DNA from: Gammaproteobacteria bacterium
GTDB taxonomy: Bacteria; Pseudomonadota; Gammaproteobacteria; Arenicellales; JAHEKD01
Length of the DNA stretch: 15,470 nt
Direction: 5' to 3'
Assembly: GCA_024638545.1 (NCBI GenBank)
Contig: JAHEKD010000008.1
Coordinates: forward strand, 1 to 15,470
Shown here: one piece after another, positions 1-7,022 of the stretch
Layout: the number at the start of each line of letters is the position of its first letter
Numbering within the stretch: position 1 is the stretch's first letter
Translations under genes and position numbers: made by a program
The notes under the pieces: model-generated
Databases searched by the model: none
The model's input: the letters and a program-made list of their open reading frames with translations, nothing else
What the model was told of the DNA's origin: nothing

Positions 1-50
1 CGCAGCCATGATCGGTATATCTGAATAGAGATTGGGTCTTGAATTAACCG

Positions 51-359
51 CTATAGCTTTATAAAAACCTTGCCATCCTCGACCCTGGTCTCATAAGTTT
101 TAAGGTCAACACATACCGGCGCTGACAGGGCTTTACCGCTGCGAACATCAAATCTTCCCTGGTGCAGCGGGCATTCAATCACTGTCCCAATCACCAGCCC
201 ATCTTCAAGGCTTTGCTGTTCGTGGGTGCACATCACATCGGTAGCAAAAAATCCCTCTTCAGTGTTGTAAATCGCGAAGGCATGCCCCTCATGATCCCAT
301 CGGATTAAATCTTCCTCATCGATATCTCCAACCGCGCAGGCCACAATCCAGTCTCTCAT
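51..359 (-). CDS. Rieske [2Fe-2S] ferredoxin, MocE-like
   Basis: Small soluble electron-transfer protein of 102 residues. The two Rieske cluster-binding boxes are visible: C44-T-H46 and C63-P-L-H66, 16 residues apart, followed by G68 and F70 (QGRFD), as in Rieske ferredoxins of oxygenase systems. There is no signal peptide or membrane segment, so it should act in the cytoplasm. A good Shine-Dalgarno (GAGGGA) lies about 8 nt before the ATG. It follows the desaturase-fold gene on the same strand with a gap of about 90 bp, so it is the likely electron donor to that di-iron enzyme. The arrangement recalls MocD/MocE of rhizopine catabolism. No ferredoxin reductase is in the window. The family call is firm; the partner is inferred from position. 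Confidence 0.93.
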   Translation of the reverse strand: MRDWIVACAVGDIDEEDLIRWDHEGHAFAIYNTEEGFFATDVMCTHEQQSLEDGLVIGTVIECPLHQGRFDVRSGKALSAPVCVDLKTYETRVEDGKVFIKL

Positions 360-450
360 ATTATTTCCCTCGTTTGTTGATGAGTCATGTGCATCATATT
401 CATGACAGGGTATGGCAAAAATAGATTAACTGTATTCATAAATTTATTCC

Positions 451-1506
451 TTAACGCATGTTTGCCTGAGAGATGGGCGTGAATTCACCATTTGAAATCA
501 TATGCGGAGCCTGACGGACTGTAGCGGCCCTGGTGTTGCGCCCCAGGGAGCGTCTGACCACAACGGACAGGATTTCCAGGTTAGTGCGCCATAGTCCGGG
601 GTCCGGCTCCGGAAGCTGTCCCTTTAATTCCTTATTCAGAGCGGGCAGGGAATAGAACGGGATCTGCGGATACAAATGGTGTTCAACATGATTGTTCATG
701 TTCATGTAGAGAAAACGTGCCAACGCGCTACTGGTTGCAAATGACCGGGTCGATTCAAGAATCGACGGTGAATTCTCCTGAAGTTCGGCATGCTGTAAAA
801 TGGTGAATAAAACCATCGCGGGCCCGCCAACGAGCCGGGGCATGACAATAAAGATGAGCGGCCACGTATAGCCGGATGCAACCAGAACCGCAAGAACCGC
901 ATAGATCGCAATGCAGGCACGGGCACCCCATTTGAGCTTCCCGAGTTCACTTTGAGGCGTATATTCACGTATTTTTTGGGAGAATCGCCCGCGGGCATTA
1001 TTGAAAAATAATTTTATGTAATAGCGGTAGTATCCGGCATTCGAAAACTCCAGTAACCATTCCTTAAAGGTCATCGGCAACGCATAGGGAATCTGGGCAT
1101 CTTTGCCGATGTGGTAGGTGTGGGTGTGGTGCGAGGTATGTGCGTAACGGCGGTGGAAAGGTTCTTCGAAATAGATGACTGAACTGACAAACAAAACTGT
1201 CTCGTTCAGCCAGCGTGTGCGAAAGGCTGTGCCGTGCGCTGTTTCATGACTAACTGAATAGGCCGGGACAATCAGGACAATGGAATAGGCGACCATGGCG
1301 GGCACCACCCACCATGTCCCCAGCGACAGGTACAGCAATGTGCCGGTCACCAGGAGTAAAATTGCCCATTGTGCCAGCCAGATCAGGCCCGGCTTGTCAG
1401 AGCGTCTGCCCAGTGCCTTGATCGTCCTGCGATCCAGCTTGACACCGGATGAAGCGGCATTTGTCGCCAGACTGGTGTGCGGAGAATTAGCGAACTCTGC
1501 TGGCAT
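451..1506 (-). CDS. membrane di-iron fatty acid desaturase/hydroxylase-family protein (MocD-like)
   Basis: Integral membrane non-haem di-iron oxygenase of 351 residues. The three histidine boxes are present: H87-E-T-A-H91-G, H123-T-S-H-H127 and H273-V-E-H-H277, plus an extra H239 (LQHAE). Hydrophobic segments lie around residues 40-85, 105-115 and 195-240. The enzyme should use O2 and electrons from a ferredoxin to oxidise C-H bonds; the substrate cannot be read from sequence. An upstream in-frame TTG at 1548 would add 14 residues, but the ATG at 1506 has a strong Shine-Dalgarno (AAAGGGA, 7-nt spacer) and was chosen. The adjacent Rieske ferredoxin gene and divergent LysR gene suggest a small regulated catabolic unit, as in MocD/MocE rhizopine systems, rather than lipid desaturation. 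Its start overlaps the aldolase remnant by 20 bp. Confidence 0.9.
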   Translation of the reverse strand: MPAEFANSPHTSLATNAASSGVKLDRRTIKALGRRSDKPGLIWLAQWAILLLVTGTLLYLSLGTWWVVPAMVAYSIVLIVPAYSVSHETAHGTAFRTRWLNETVLFVSSVIYFEEPFHRRYAHTSHHTHTYHIGKDAQIPYALPMTFKEWLLEFSNAGYYRYYIKLFFNNARGRFSQKIREYTPQSELGKLKWGARACIAIYAVLAVLVASGYTWPLIFIVMPRLVGGPAMVLFTILQHAELQENSPSILESTRSFATSSALARFLYMNMNNHVEHHLYPQIPFYSLPALNKELKGQLPEPDPGLWRTNLEILSVVVRRSLGRNTRAATVRQAPHMISNGEFTPISQANMR

Positions 1507-1798
1507 AGTCAGATCCCTTTCGATCCAGGATTTCTTTCTGGCGATCAAGATGTTTGTAGCCGATGAGGTATTGATCGTTTTCTTCGGCGACCGTATTGCC
1601 GAACACCACTATTCCATGATTTCCCATCACCGTAAACTGCGTGCCATCTTCATTCACCGCAAGCGAGAGTTGGCTGTCAATCCCTTCATGCAGGTCGAGC
1701 CGTTCCGCCCACCGGAACGCAGCGCAAGGTCCACTCTTTCCCGCCAATTGCCTATGCGGGAGATGGTTGTTTGGCAGACAGATCGAAAAAGCTACCAT
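1487..1798 (-). pseudogene. class II aldolase/adducin-family remnant with internal deletion
   Basis: A 103-codon open frame keeps two separated pieces of a class II (AraD/FucA/adducin-like) aldolase. Residues about 26-55 contain the typical early block (AAFRWAERLDLHEGI then SLAVNEDGTQF). Residues 58-72 contain a block normally found about 100 residues later (MGNHGIVVFGNTVAE). The intervening catalytic and metal-binding region is missing, with the junction near 1625-1640. After residue 72 the sequence no longer resembles the family, and the frame ends inside the start of the desaturase gene. The usual NHFS motif after HEGI is altered to DSQLS. This looks like a deletion derivative of a full gene of about 240-260 residues. 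It may still be translated, but an active aldolase is not expected. The family resemblance is from remembered motifs, not an alignment. Confidence 0.7.
1514..1520 (-). promoter_or_regulatory. ribosome binding site deciding the desaturase start
   Basis: On the minus strand AAAGGGA is followed by a 7-nt spacer and the ATG at 1506. The alternative TTG at 1548 has no comparable site, so the shorter protein is preferred. Confidence 0.65.
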
Positions 1799-1848
1799 GT
1801 GTGTTTATCTCGCTTGGACTATTAGAATCATCCCGCAATAAATCTGCT

Positions 1849-1877
1849 TTGACAAACGATAAAATCAGCTGTAATAC
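1849..1877 (+). promoter_or_regulatory. candidate sigma70 promoter of the LysR gene
   Basis: A perfect -35 box TTGACA (1849-1854) is followed 17 nt later by TAATAC (1872-1877), only half matching the -10 consensus; TACATT three bases on is another option. It lies 33 bp before the LysR ATG, in the 111-bp gap that divergent promoters would share and where a LysR protein would bind. No clear palindromic T-N11-A operator was singled out. Confidence 0.45.
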
Positions 1878-1909
1878 ATTATTTGAACTAATGGTTAGAG
1901 AGTTTCGTT

Positions 1910-2773
1910 ATGATTAAATCACCAGAACAGATGCCACCGCTAAACTGGTTACGCAGTTTTGAAGCGAGTGCCCGGCTCGGGTCATATACCGCTGCCGCCG
2001 GTGAACTGAATATCACCCAGTCGGCCGTGTCACAACAGATCAGATTACTGGAGGCTCATCTCCACGAAGCTTTGTTTTTCCGCGATGGGCGTAAAATGCG
2101 TCTGACTGAAGCCGGTATAAACTACATCGACTTTGTCCGTGAAGCATTCGACCTGATTCGTATCGGCACACGCTCTGTGTTCGATAAAGACCGTGGCCAG
2201 TCGCTGACATTACGCTCCAATCTCGCTTTTACACTGTTCTGGCTGATGCCGCGACTCCACGATCTTTATGCGCAGCACCCGTGGATTAACCTGAATATCC
2301 TGCCTCACATCTGGGATAACGATCAAAGACAGGCGAACGTGGCTGTCGAGGTAATGTGTGGCATCAACTACGCCGAGCAGGGGTATCGTCCGTTGCGCCA
2401 GGAGCATTTTTTTCCGGTTTGTTCGCCCGGATTGCTATCATCTGGCCGGTTAGAGACAGCCCCTCATTTTGACAGTCCGGGAATGACTGCAAACTGGGAC
2501 AGGTGGCATAGTTCCGGTTTGTCGGATCTTGCATCAAAACCCATTAACTACAGCTCGACTGTAGTCGTTTCCCTGACGGCCGCCAGCAATGGAGTTGGTC
2601 TTGCCCTCTCGCACACAACCCTGTTCGAGGCGGCAGAGTCAGCCGGCCTGCTTATTCGCCCGTTCGAAGGCGAGGTTGCAATGCAGGAACGCTACTTCAT
2701 CAGTGATCTCAGAAAACAGGATCAAACACCCGCGACTCGCTGCTTGCTGGAGTGGATTAACCAGCAGCTATGA
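1910..2773 (+). CDS. LysR-family transcriptional regulator, GcvA-like
   Basis: Transcription factor of 287 residues, normal LysR length. The N-terminal winged helix-turn-helix spans about residues 12-70, with the typical pattern FEASARLGSYTAAAGELN, TQSAVSQQI and a later LTEAG. The remainder (about 90-287) is the effector-binding domain, and PPLNWLRSFEA is typical of the GcvA-like branch. The start at 1910 has a modest Shine-Dalgarno (GAGAG). It is the only convincing plus-strand gene and is transcribed away from the desaturase-Rieske unit, the usual layout for a LysR protein controlling its divergent neighbour and itself. The inducer is unknown. A link to methylated amines or betaines is inference from other genes in the window. 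Confidence 0.93.
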   Translation: MIKSPEQMPPLNWLRSFEASARLGSYTAAAGELNITQSAVSQQIRLLEAHLHEALFFRDGRKMRLTEAGINYIDFVREAFDLIRIGTRSVFDKDRGQSLTLRSNLAFTLFWLMPRLHDLYAQHPWINLNILPHIWDNDQRQANVAVEVMCGINYAEQGYRPLRQEHFFPVCSPGLLSSGRLETAPHFDSPGMTANWDRWHSSGLSDLASKPINYSSTVVVSLTAASNGVGLALSHTTLFEAAESAGLLIRPFEGEVAMQERYFISDLRKQDQTPATRCLLEWINQQL

Positions 2774-2849
2774 GGCCCGGTTTGTTTGAATATATAGTTA
2801 TCTGCAGGTGCTTTTTGTAATCAATGAACAGCTGTGTTCGTGTGTGCAA

Positions 2850-3290
2850 TTACGCTGTTACCACCTCGATCATGGTTACAAGGTGGGTGTCTGCTTTTAG
2901 AGAATTCGTAATTAAACAGGATTTTTCTGCACGTTCGAGAACTCTATTTGCCTTGTCTTCACTAGTCTGGGATGGAATCCTGAGCACGGCACAAACTTCA
3001 AACACCGTAAAGGCAGTAACCTTATCTATTCGATCGAGGTCGCCTCTTACCGAGCACGAAATTGAGACCCATGAAACGCTTGACGCCCCGGCAATGGCCC
3101 GAAATGAGAGTACAAAACAGTTTGCCACAGCCGCCACGAGAAGCGTTTCTGGTGACCAGCGATCCCCCGGCCCGCCAAATTCCAGCGGTGGCGCGATGAG
3201 TATAGGTGAAAGATTCTTACTATCAACAATAACATCACCTTCAATCTGTGCTGATGCCGTCACGTGATAGTGGTGTGGATAATTTTGCAT
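2850..3290 (-). CDS. OsmC/Ohr-family protein
   Basis: A 146-residue protein with the OsmC fold pattern. It has an N-terminal beta region, then GGPGDRWSPETLLVAAVANC with the first conserved cysteine at residue 58, and a second cysteine at 125 in AEKSCLITN. In OsmC and Ohr proteins this pair reduces organic hydroperoxides; many members have unknown substrates, so the exact role is open. It is cytoplasmic, with no signal peptide. The ATG at 3290 lacks an obvious Shine-Dalgarno. It converges on the LysR gene with a gap of 76 bp, and the 453 bp upstream hold no gene, so it is probably monocistronic. The family call is firm. Confidence 0.9.
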   Translation of the reverse strand: MQNYPHHYHVTASAQIEGDVIVDSKNLSPILIAPPLEFGGPGDRWSPETLLVAAVANCFVLSFRAIAGASSVSWVSISCSVRGDLDRIDKVTAFTVFEVCAVLRIPSQTSEDKANRVLERAEKSCLITNSLKADTHLVTMIEVVTA

Positions 3291-3400
3291 GTTAACACAG
3301 GCCCTTGGTTTGAAATTTTCTTAAACAACAATCCCATCAATTACATATGGTCAAATATCTAAGCCCATACATTTGTGTCTTCCCGAGTCCTTTAGAAGCT

Positions 3401-3617
3401 AGCCCGCATTTCTCACCGGACTTTGTAGCGAGACGGTTAAAGAATTCCTCCTGTATGGGTTTTACGACCAAAGGCCGGCATTATGTTATCAGCATATGTG
3501 CCGGCACAAGGGCCCGCAGGCATCGTTGACACGATGTCGAGGACCCTGACCGAGTAAAATGCCCACAGGGCGTGGCAAGGGACCGTCGCAGTAGTAGGGT
3601 GGTGAGAAATGCGGGCT
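3401..3617. mobile_element. MITE-like element bounded by 17-bp perfect inverted repeats
   Basis: The left end AGCCCGCATTTCTCACC (3401-3417) is the exact reverse complement of the right end (3601-3617). An AAGCT just outside each repeat extends the symmetry imperfectly: directly adjacent on the left, after a short gap on the right. The 217-bp interior has no open frame of note. It contains a hairpin GCCGGCA/TGCCGGC (3474-3480 and 3499-3505) and a smaller one CATCG/CGATG (3521-3525 and 3532-3536). No clear target-site duplication was seen. Size, coding-free interior and long terminal repeats fit a non-autonomous element mobilised by a full-length IS elsewhere; the IS family is not assigned. Confidence 0.65.
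3474..3505. repeat. hairpin inside the MITE-like element
   Basis: GCCGGCA and TGCCGGC are perfect 7-bp inverted arms separated by 18 nt. There is no T-run, so it is not a typical intrinsic terminator. Confidence 0.5.
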
Positions 3618-3743
3618 GACAAGCTTTTTTTAATTATAAAACTCAGTGCCATCCGGGACCCAAGGCCTGACGCTCATATAAACTACACAGTCTTCCAGCG
3701 TTCAAAGACAGAAACCGGATCAATTTAACGTAATTGCCTGATT

Positions 3744-4187
3744 TCATTCTTTGGAAATAATATATTTCAATATTTCTATGACCTGTTCTGGAGTGGTCGC
3801 CCATGCCATTGCCGACGCATCGACTTCCTTCAGCGGATGAATTATCGCCTCATTATGAAGCGTTATATACGGTTTTCCCAATGCAGCACAATAACCCGCA
3901 TCAAATGCCGCATTCCACTGTTTATACTTGTCACCAAAACGGACGACTGCCAGATCGCAGTTTTCAATCAGCGTCTTGGTTCTAATTGCATTGACTTTTG
4001 CTGATTTGTGATCACGCCAAAAATTATTACCCTCTTCACCCAGCACGTCGCCTGCGGCGTCGCTGGCCCCGTGATCCGTAACGGCAGACGTAAATTTGAC
4101 AGGCAGCTTGTGCGCCTCACACCCCTGTTTTATATGCTGTCTCCATTCAGTATGTATTTCACCAGAGAGATATATGTTCCAGTCCAT
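3744..4187 (-). CDS. YtoQ-family protein
   Basis: A 147-residue soluble protein recognised as YtoQ family from its opening (WNIYLSGEIHTEWR), the SAVTDHGASDAAGD block, and the later FGDKYKQWNAAFDAGYCAALGKP with LHNEAIIHPLKEVDA. The fold resembles nucleoside 2-deoxyribosyltransferase-like proteins. The biochemical role of YtoQ is not established, and none is claimed here. The length matches the family. The ATG at 4187 is preceded by a good Shine-Dalgarno (AGGAAAA). It lies downstream of the aldehyde dehydrogenase gene on the same strand, with a gap of 163 bp. Co-transcription is possible but not shown. Confidence 0.88.
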   Translation of the reverse strand: MDWNIYLSGEIHTEWRQHIKQGCEAHKLPVKFTSAVTDHGASDAAGDVLGEEGNNFWRDHKSAKVNAIRTKTLIENCDLAVVRFGDKYKQWNAAFDAGYCAALGKPYITLHNEAIIHPLKEVDASAMAWATTPEQVIEILKYIISKE

Positions 4188-4350
4188 GACTTTTCCTATG
4201 TTTGTGTAATAAAATTCGTTCTCACGATCTTTTGGAAACCTGGTGGTTATGACCGCGGGACGGTTCAGGCTAACACACCCTATCCTCCCGTCTTTTTCAT
4301 AGTGTACCTTGCTCTTGGATTTACCGGTCTAAATTTTGTCAACTAATTAA

Positions 4351-5802
4351 CTATGCTGCCTCCTCAGCCCAGCCGCTAACTGCCTTGACTTCCAGAAACT
4401 CCTCCAGTCCCCAGACACCGCCTTCGCGGCCATTGCCGGAGGCTTTCATCCCCCCGAACGGGCTGCCTGCGCCTCTGGACTGACCGTTCATCTCGACCAT
4501 ACCGGAGCGCAGCTTGCGTGCCAGGCGAGTGCGCCTGGCATCATCTTTACTTTGCACATAGTTCGTCAGCCCGTAAACACTATCATTGGCAATCCGGACA
4601 GCGTCCGCCTCGGTCTCAAATGGAATAATGGACAAGACCGGTCCAAAGATTTCTTCACGGGCAATGGTCATGCCATTATTTACATCAGCGAATACAGTGG
4701 GCTTTACATAATAGCCCTGGTCAAAACCATCGGGCCGGCCGGTACCGCCCGCGACCAGCCTGGCGCCTTCATCTATACCCTTTTGAATCAGGTCCTGTAC
4801 TTTATTGAACTGCATTTCACTGACTAATGGACCGATGTGACGGCCATATTCGCTGGCAGGTCCGACACTGCTGTTTTCAGCTGCCAGCTTTGCCTGCTCA
4901 ACGGCCTGCTCATAAATTTCTCGCTGCACCAGCATTCGGGTCGGGGCATTACAGGACTGCCCGGTATTGTTAAAGCAGTGCAAGGCACCGCGCCTCACGG
5001 CATTTTCATCGGCATCGGCAAAGATGATATTGGCACCTTTACCGCCCAGCTCCAGATGCACGCGCTTGAGGGTGTCGGCTGCATTTTTTGAAATAGCGAT
5101 ACCCGCCCGGGTAGAACCGGTAAATGAAATCATGTCCACATCTGGATGCAGTGACAGTTGTGTACCCACACCCAAACCATCGCCATTGACCAGGTTAAAC
5201 ACACCGGCAGGCACACCCGCCTGATCGACAAACTCGGTAAACAGCATCGACGACAATGGCGCAATTTCGGATGGTTTCAAGACCATGGTGCAGCCTGTCA
5301 ACAATGCCGGGATGACTTTCAACGTGACCTGGTTCATTGGCCAATTCCAGGGGGTGATCAAACCACAGACACCGACCGGCTCATAGATGATCCGGTCATT
5401 GGGCGCATGGTCACCCAGCTTGCGCTCGAATTCAAATGATTTGGCAGCATCCAGAAAATTCCTGATATGACTCATACCGGAGCCGGCCTGGGCTGTACTG
5501 GCCAGATCAATGGGTGCTCCCATTTCTGTGCTGATGGCATGCGCCATTTCATCGACGCGTTCACTGTAGATGGCCAAAATCTTTTCAACAAGCGCAATAC
5601 GCTTGTCTTTTGATGTCGATGACCAATCAGGAAAAGCTGCATTCGCTGCAGCCACTGCAGCATCGGTATCCGCCTGATCGCCAAGCGAAATCACTGCACA
5701 AACCTGCTCGTTTGAAGGATTAATTACCTCCAGATCATCCGCTTTTACGGGATCCACCCACCGCCCGTTAATATAAAACTGCCGTTTATCCAGTATCTTC
5801 AT
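4351..5802 (-). CDS. NAD(P)-dependent aldehyde dehydrogenase
   Basis: Full-length ALDH-superfamily enzyme (483 residues) that oxidises an aldehyde to its acid with NAD(P)+. All landmarks are present: P151-W-N153-W-P with the oxyanion Asn, K176 (LKPSE), the FTGST nucleotide-binding turn (G229), the general base E251 (ELGGKG), the nucleophile C284 (GQSC), and E384-I-F-G-P. The C-terminal PFGGMKASGNGREGG block is also typical. The substrate is not readable. Relatives act on betaine aldehyde, aromatic and other aldehydes, and C284 is preceded by GQS rather than the GQV or GQC common in betaine aldehyde dehydrogenases. The Shine-Dalgarno is weak. It could oxidise an aldehyde released by a neighbouring amine- or quaternary-ammonium-cleaving enzyme, but that is inference. 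It lies 134 bp downstream of the metallo-hydrolase gene on the same strand. Confidence 0.95.
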   Translation of the reverse strand: MKILDKRQFYINGRWVDPVKADDLEVINPSNEQVCAVISLGDQADTDAAVAAANAAFPDWSSTSKDKRIALVEKILAIYSERVDEMAHAISTEMGAPIDLASTAQAGSGMSHIRNFLDAAKSFEFERKLGDHAPNDRIIYEPVGVCGLITPWNWPMNQVTLKVIPALLTGCTMVLKPSEIAPLSSMLFTEFVDQAGVPAGVFNLVNGDGLGVGTQLSLHPDVDMISFTGSTRAGIAISKNAADTLKRVHLELGGKGANIIFADADENAVRRGALHCFNNTGQSCNAPTRMLVQREIYEQAVEQAKLAAENSSVGPASEYGRHIGPLVSEMQFNKVQDLIQKGIDEGARLVAGGTGRPDGFDQGYYVKPTVFADVNNGMTIAREEIFGPVLSIIPFETEADAVRIANDSVYGLTNYVQSKDDARRTRLARKLRSGMVEMNGQSRGAGSPFGGMKASGNGREGGVWGLEEFLEVKAVSGWAEEAA

Positions 5803-5936
5803 TTTTCACTCTATAATATTTTCAGTATTTCTTAAACATCGTTTTGTTGATTGCTGGTTTGTATTTTAATGCCAGACCAGTCAACTTGAGAAAGTATTTT
5901 TCATCGATCTGCTAGAACCGCTGTTGATGAAGTTTG

Positions 5937-6773
5937 TCAGTTCGTTAAATATCCATAGATTCCCTCAATATTTTCCTTACGCCAGGCGTCAAATTGACTC
6001 CATCCGCTGTATTTTTCCAATGTCAAGCTTTGCTTTATTTCCTCGAGGCTGTTTCCTGACTCAACAGCGGCTTTAACGGACTGGTATAATTCCTTGAGGT
6101 ACTCGCCGTGCTCAAGGGCATCGCGCTTACTCCCCAAATCGCCGTGCCCGGGCGCTAGAATCTCAAATTCCATTTGCTCAAGTTTGTCAAATGCCTGGAA
6201 ATATTCCGGAAAATAACTGCGGGAAATTGTTTTGTAGGGCAGTCGCCGTGTCGAGACAAAGTCGACGGCGAAAAGTGTTTTTTCTGCCGGAAAATAAGCA
6301 ACAACTGAGTTATCCGAATGATTTTTTCCAAGATAGGTGAGCTCGACTCGCTGACCTCCCAACTCCAGCGTCATCGACTGTTGAAATGTAATGGCTGGCA
6401 GCGCTGTAGCAACATTGTCGTCTATCAGCGCCTGCGCTGCATTTATGTGTGCAATAACAGTTGCGCCATCGTCGGCAAACACTTCTCCCCCCGAAACGTG
6501 GTCAGCGTGATGGTGCGAGTAGATAAGGTATTTTACAGGCTGGCCAAACCGGGTCTTGATTTCATTATTTAACCACTGCGCAGCCTCCGCATTAATCGGA
6601 TCAGTGGCAATCACGCCTTCTTCGGTCACCAGAAATACAGAATAATGAAAATTATTCTGAAATCGGTACAGATTCCCGTTGATTTGAGAGATGTTTCGCT
6701 GCACGTCATTCTGGGCCGGTACCGGGATCGTAATCAGGATAAAACTTAAATAGCAAAGTAAATTTTTTAACAT
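5937..6773 (-). CDS. exported metallo-beta-lactamase-fold hydrolase
   Basis: A 278-residue protein with an N-terminal export signal (hydrophobic core about residues 4-18, likely cleavage near PVPAQ at 17-21), so it should act in the periplasm. The dinuclear metal ligands of the metallo-beta-lactamase fold are visible: H87-x-H89-x-D91-H92 (SHHHADH), H152, D171 and H210 (PGHGD). The family includes B-class beta-lactamases, quinoprotein-relay hydrolases and other esterases or lactonases; nothing here proves beta-lactam hydrolysis. The start is supported by a strong AGGAGG four bases before the ATG. It sits between the phospholipase fusion gene (249-bp gap) and the aldehyde dehydrogenase gene. 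Confidence 0.9.
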   Translation of the reverse strand: MLKNLLCYLSFILITIPVPAQNDVQRNISQINGNLYRFQNNFHYSVFLVTEEGVIATDPINAEAAQWLNNEIKTRFGQPVKYLIYSHHHADHVSGGEVFADDGATVIAHINAAQALIDDNVATALPAITFQQSMTLELGGQRVELTYLGKNHSDNSVVAYFPAEKTLFAVDFVSTRRLPYKTISRSYFPEYFQAFDKLEQMEFEILAPGHGDLGSKRDALEHGEYLKELYQSVKAAVESGNSLEEIKQSLTLEKYSGWSQFDAWRKENIEGIYGYLTN

Positions 6774-6777
6774 ATAT

Positions 6778-6783
6778 CCTCCT
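6778..6783 (-). promoter_or_regulatory. strong ribosome binding site of the metallo-hydrolase gene
   Basis: A consensus AGGAGG on the minus strand with a 4-nt spacer (ATAT) before the ATG at 6773. It is the strongest such site noticed in the window and fixes the start of the signal peptide. Confidence 0.75.
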
Positions 6784-7022
6784 GAGGTATTTATTAAGAT
6801 AGTAAGGTTCAGATCCAGTTATGACAACCGCGCTGATAAAAAATTCAGATGACGTTATCTTGAGGCAGTGTCAAAGATGACGTGTAAAATCAGGCTGTAC
6901 ATCTCCTATAGATGCCGGTCTAGAAAATTAAATCCGCGGCCCGTCCTTGAACCAGTCCCGAAAATCTGAAACACTGTAGCAGAATGTGTCCTTACTTGAT
7001 TCACGCTCGTTAATATAATGAT

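Larger units (their letters stand above)
3291..3743. other. gene-free stretch between the OsmC and YtoQ genes
   Basis: No convincing coding frame is seen in these 453 bp. The middle is occupied by the inverted-repeat-bounded element at 3401-3617. The flanks (3291-3400 and 3618-3743) are AT-rich and should hold the OsmC promoter. No tRNA was recognised. Confidence 0.6.

Noticed and set aside
1295..1825. Plus-strand frame of 176 codons opposite the desaturase and aldolase remnant
   Set aside because: It is antisense to the histidine-box gene and shows no family motifs; it is a shadow frame.
2824..3267. Plus-strand frame of 147 codons opposite the OsmC gene
   Set aside because: Antisense to a clear OsmC-family gene; composition is Ser/Thr-rich without motifs.
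3401..3617. CRISPR-like or tRNA structure in the gene-free stretch
   Set aside because: There is only one pair of inverted repeats and no regularly spaced direct repeats, and no cloverleaf could be built.
3437..3652. Minus-strand frame of 71 codons across the MITE-like element
   Set aside because: It spans a terminal inverted repeat and the element edge, and has no ribosome site or recognisable sequence.
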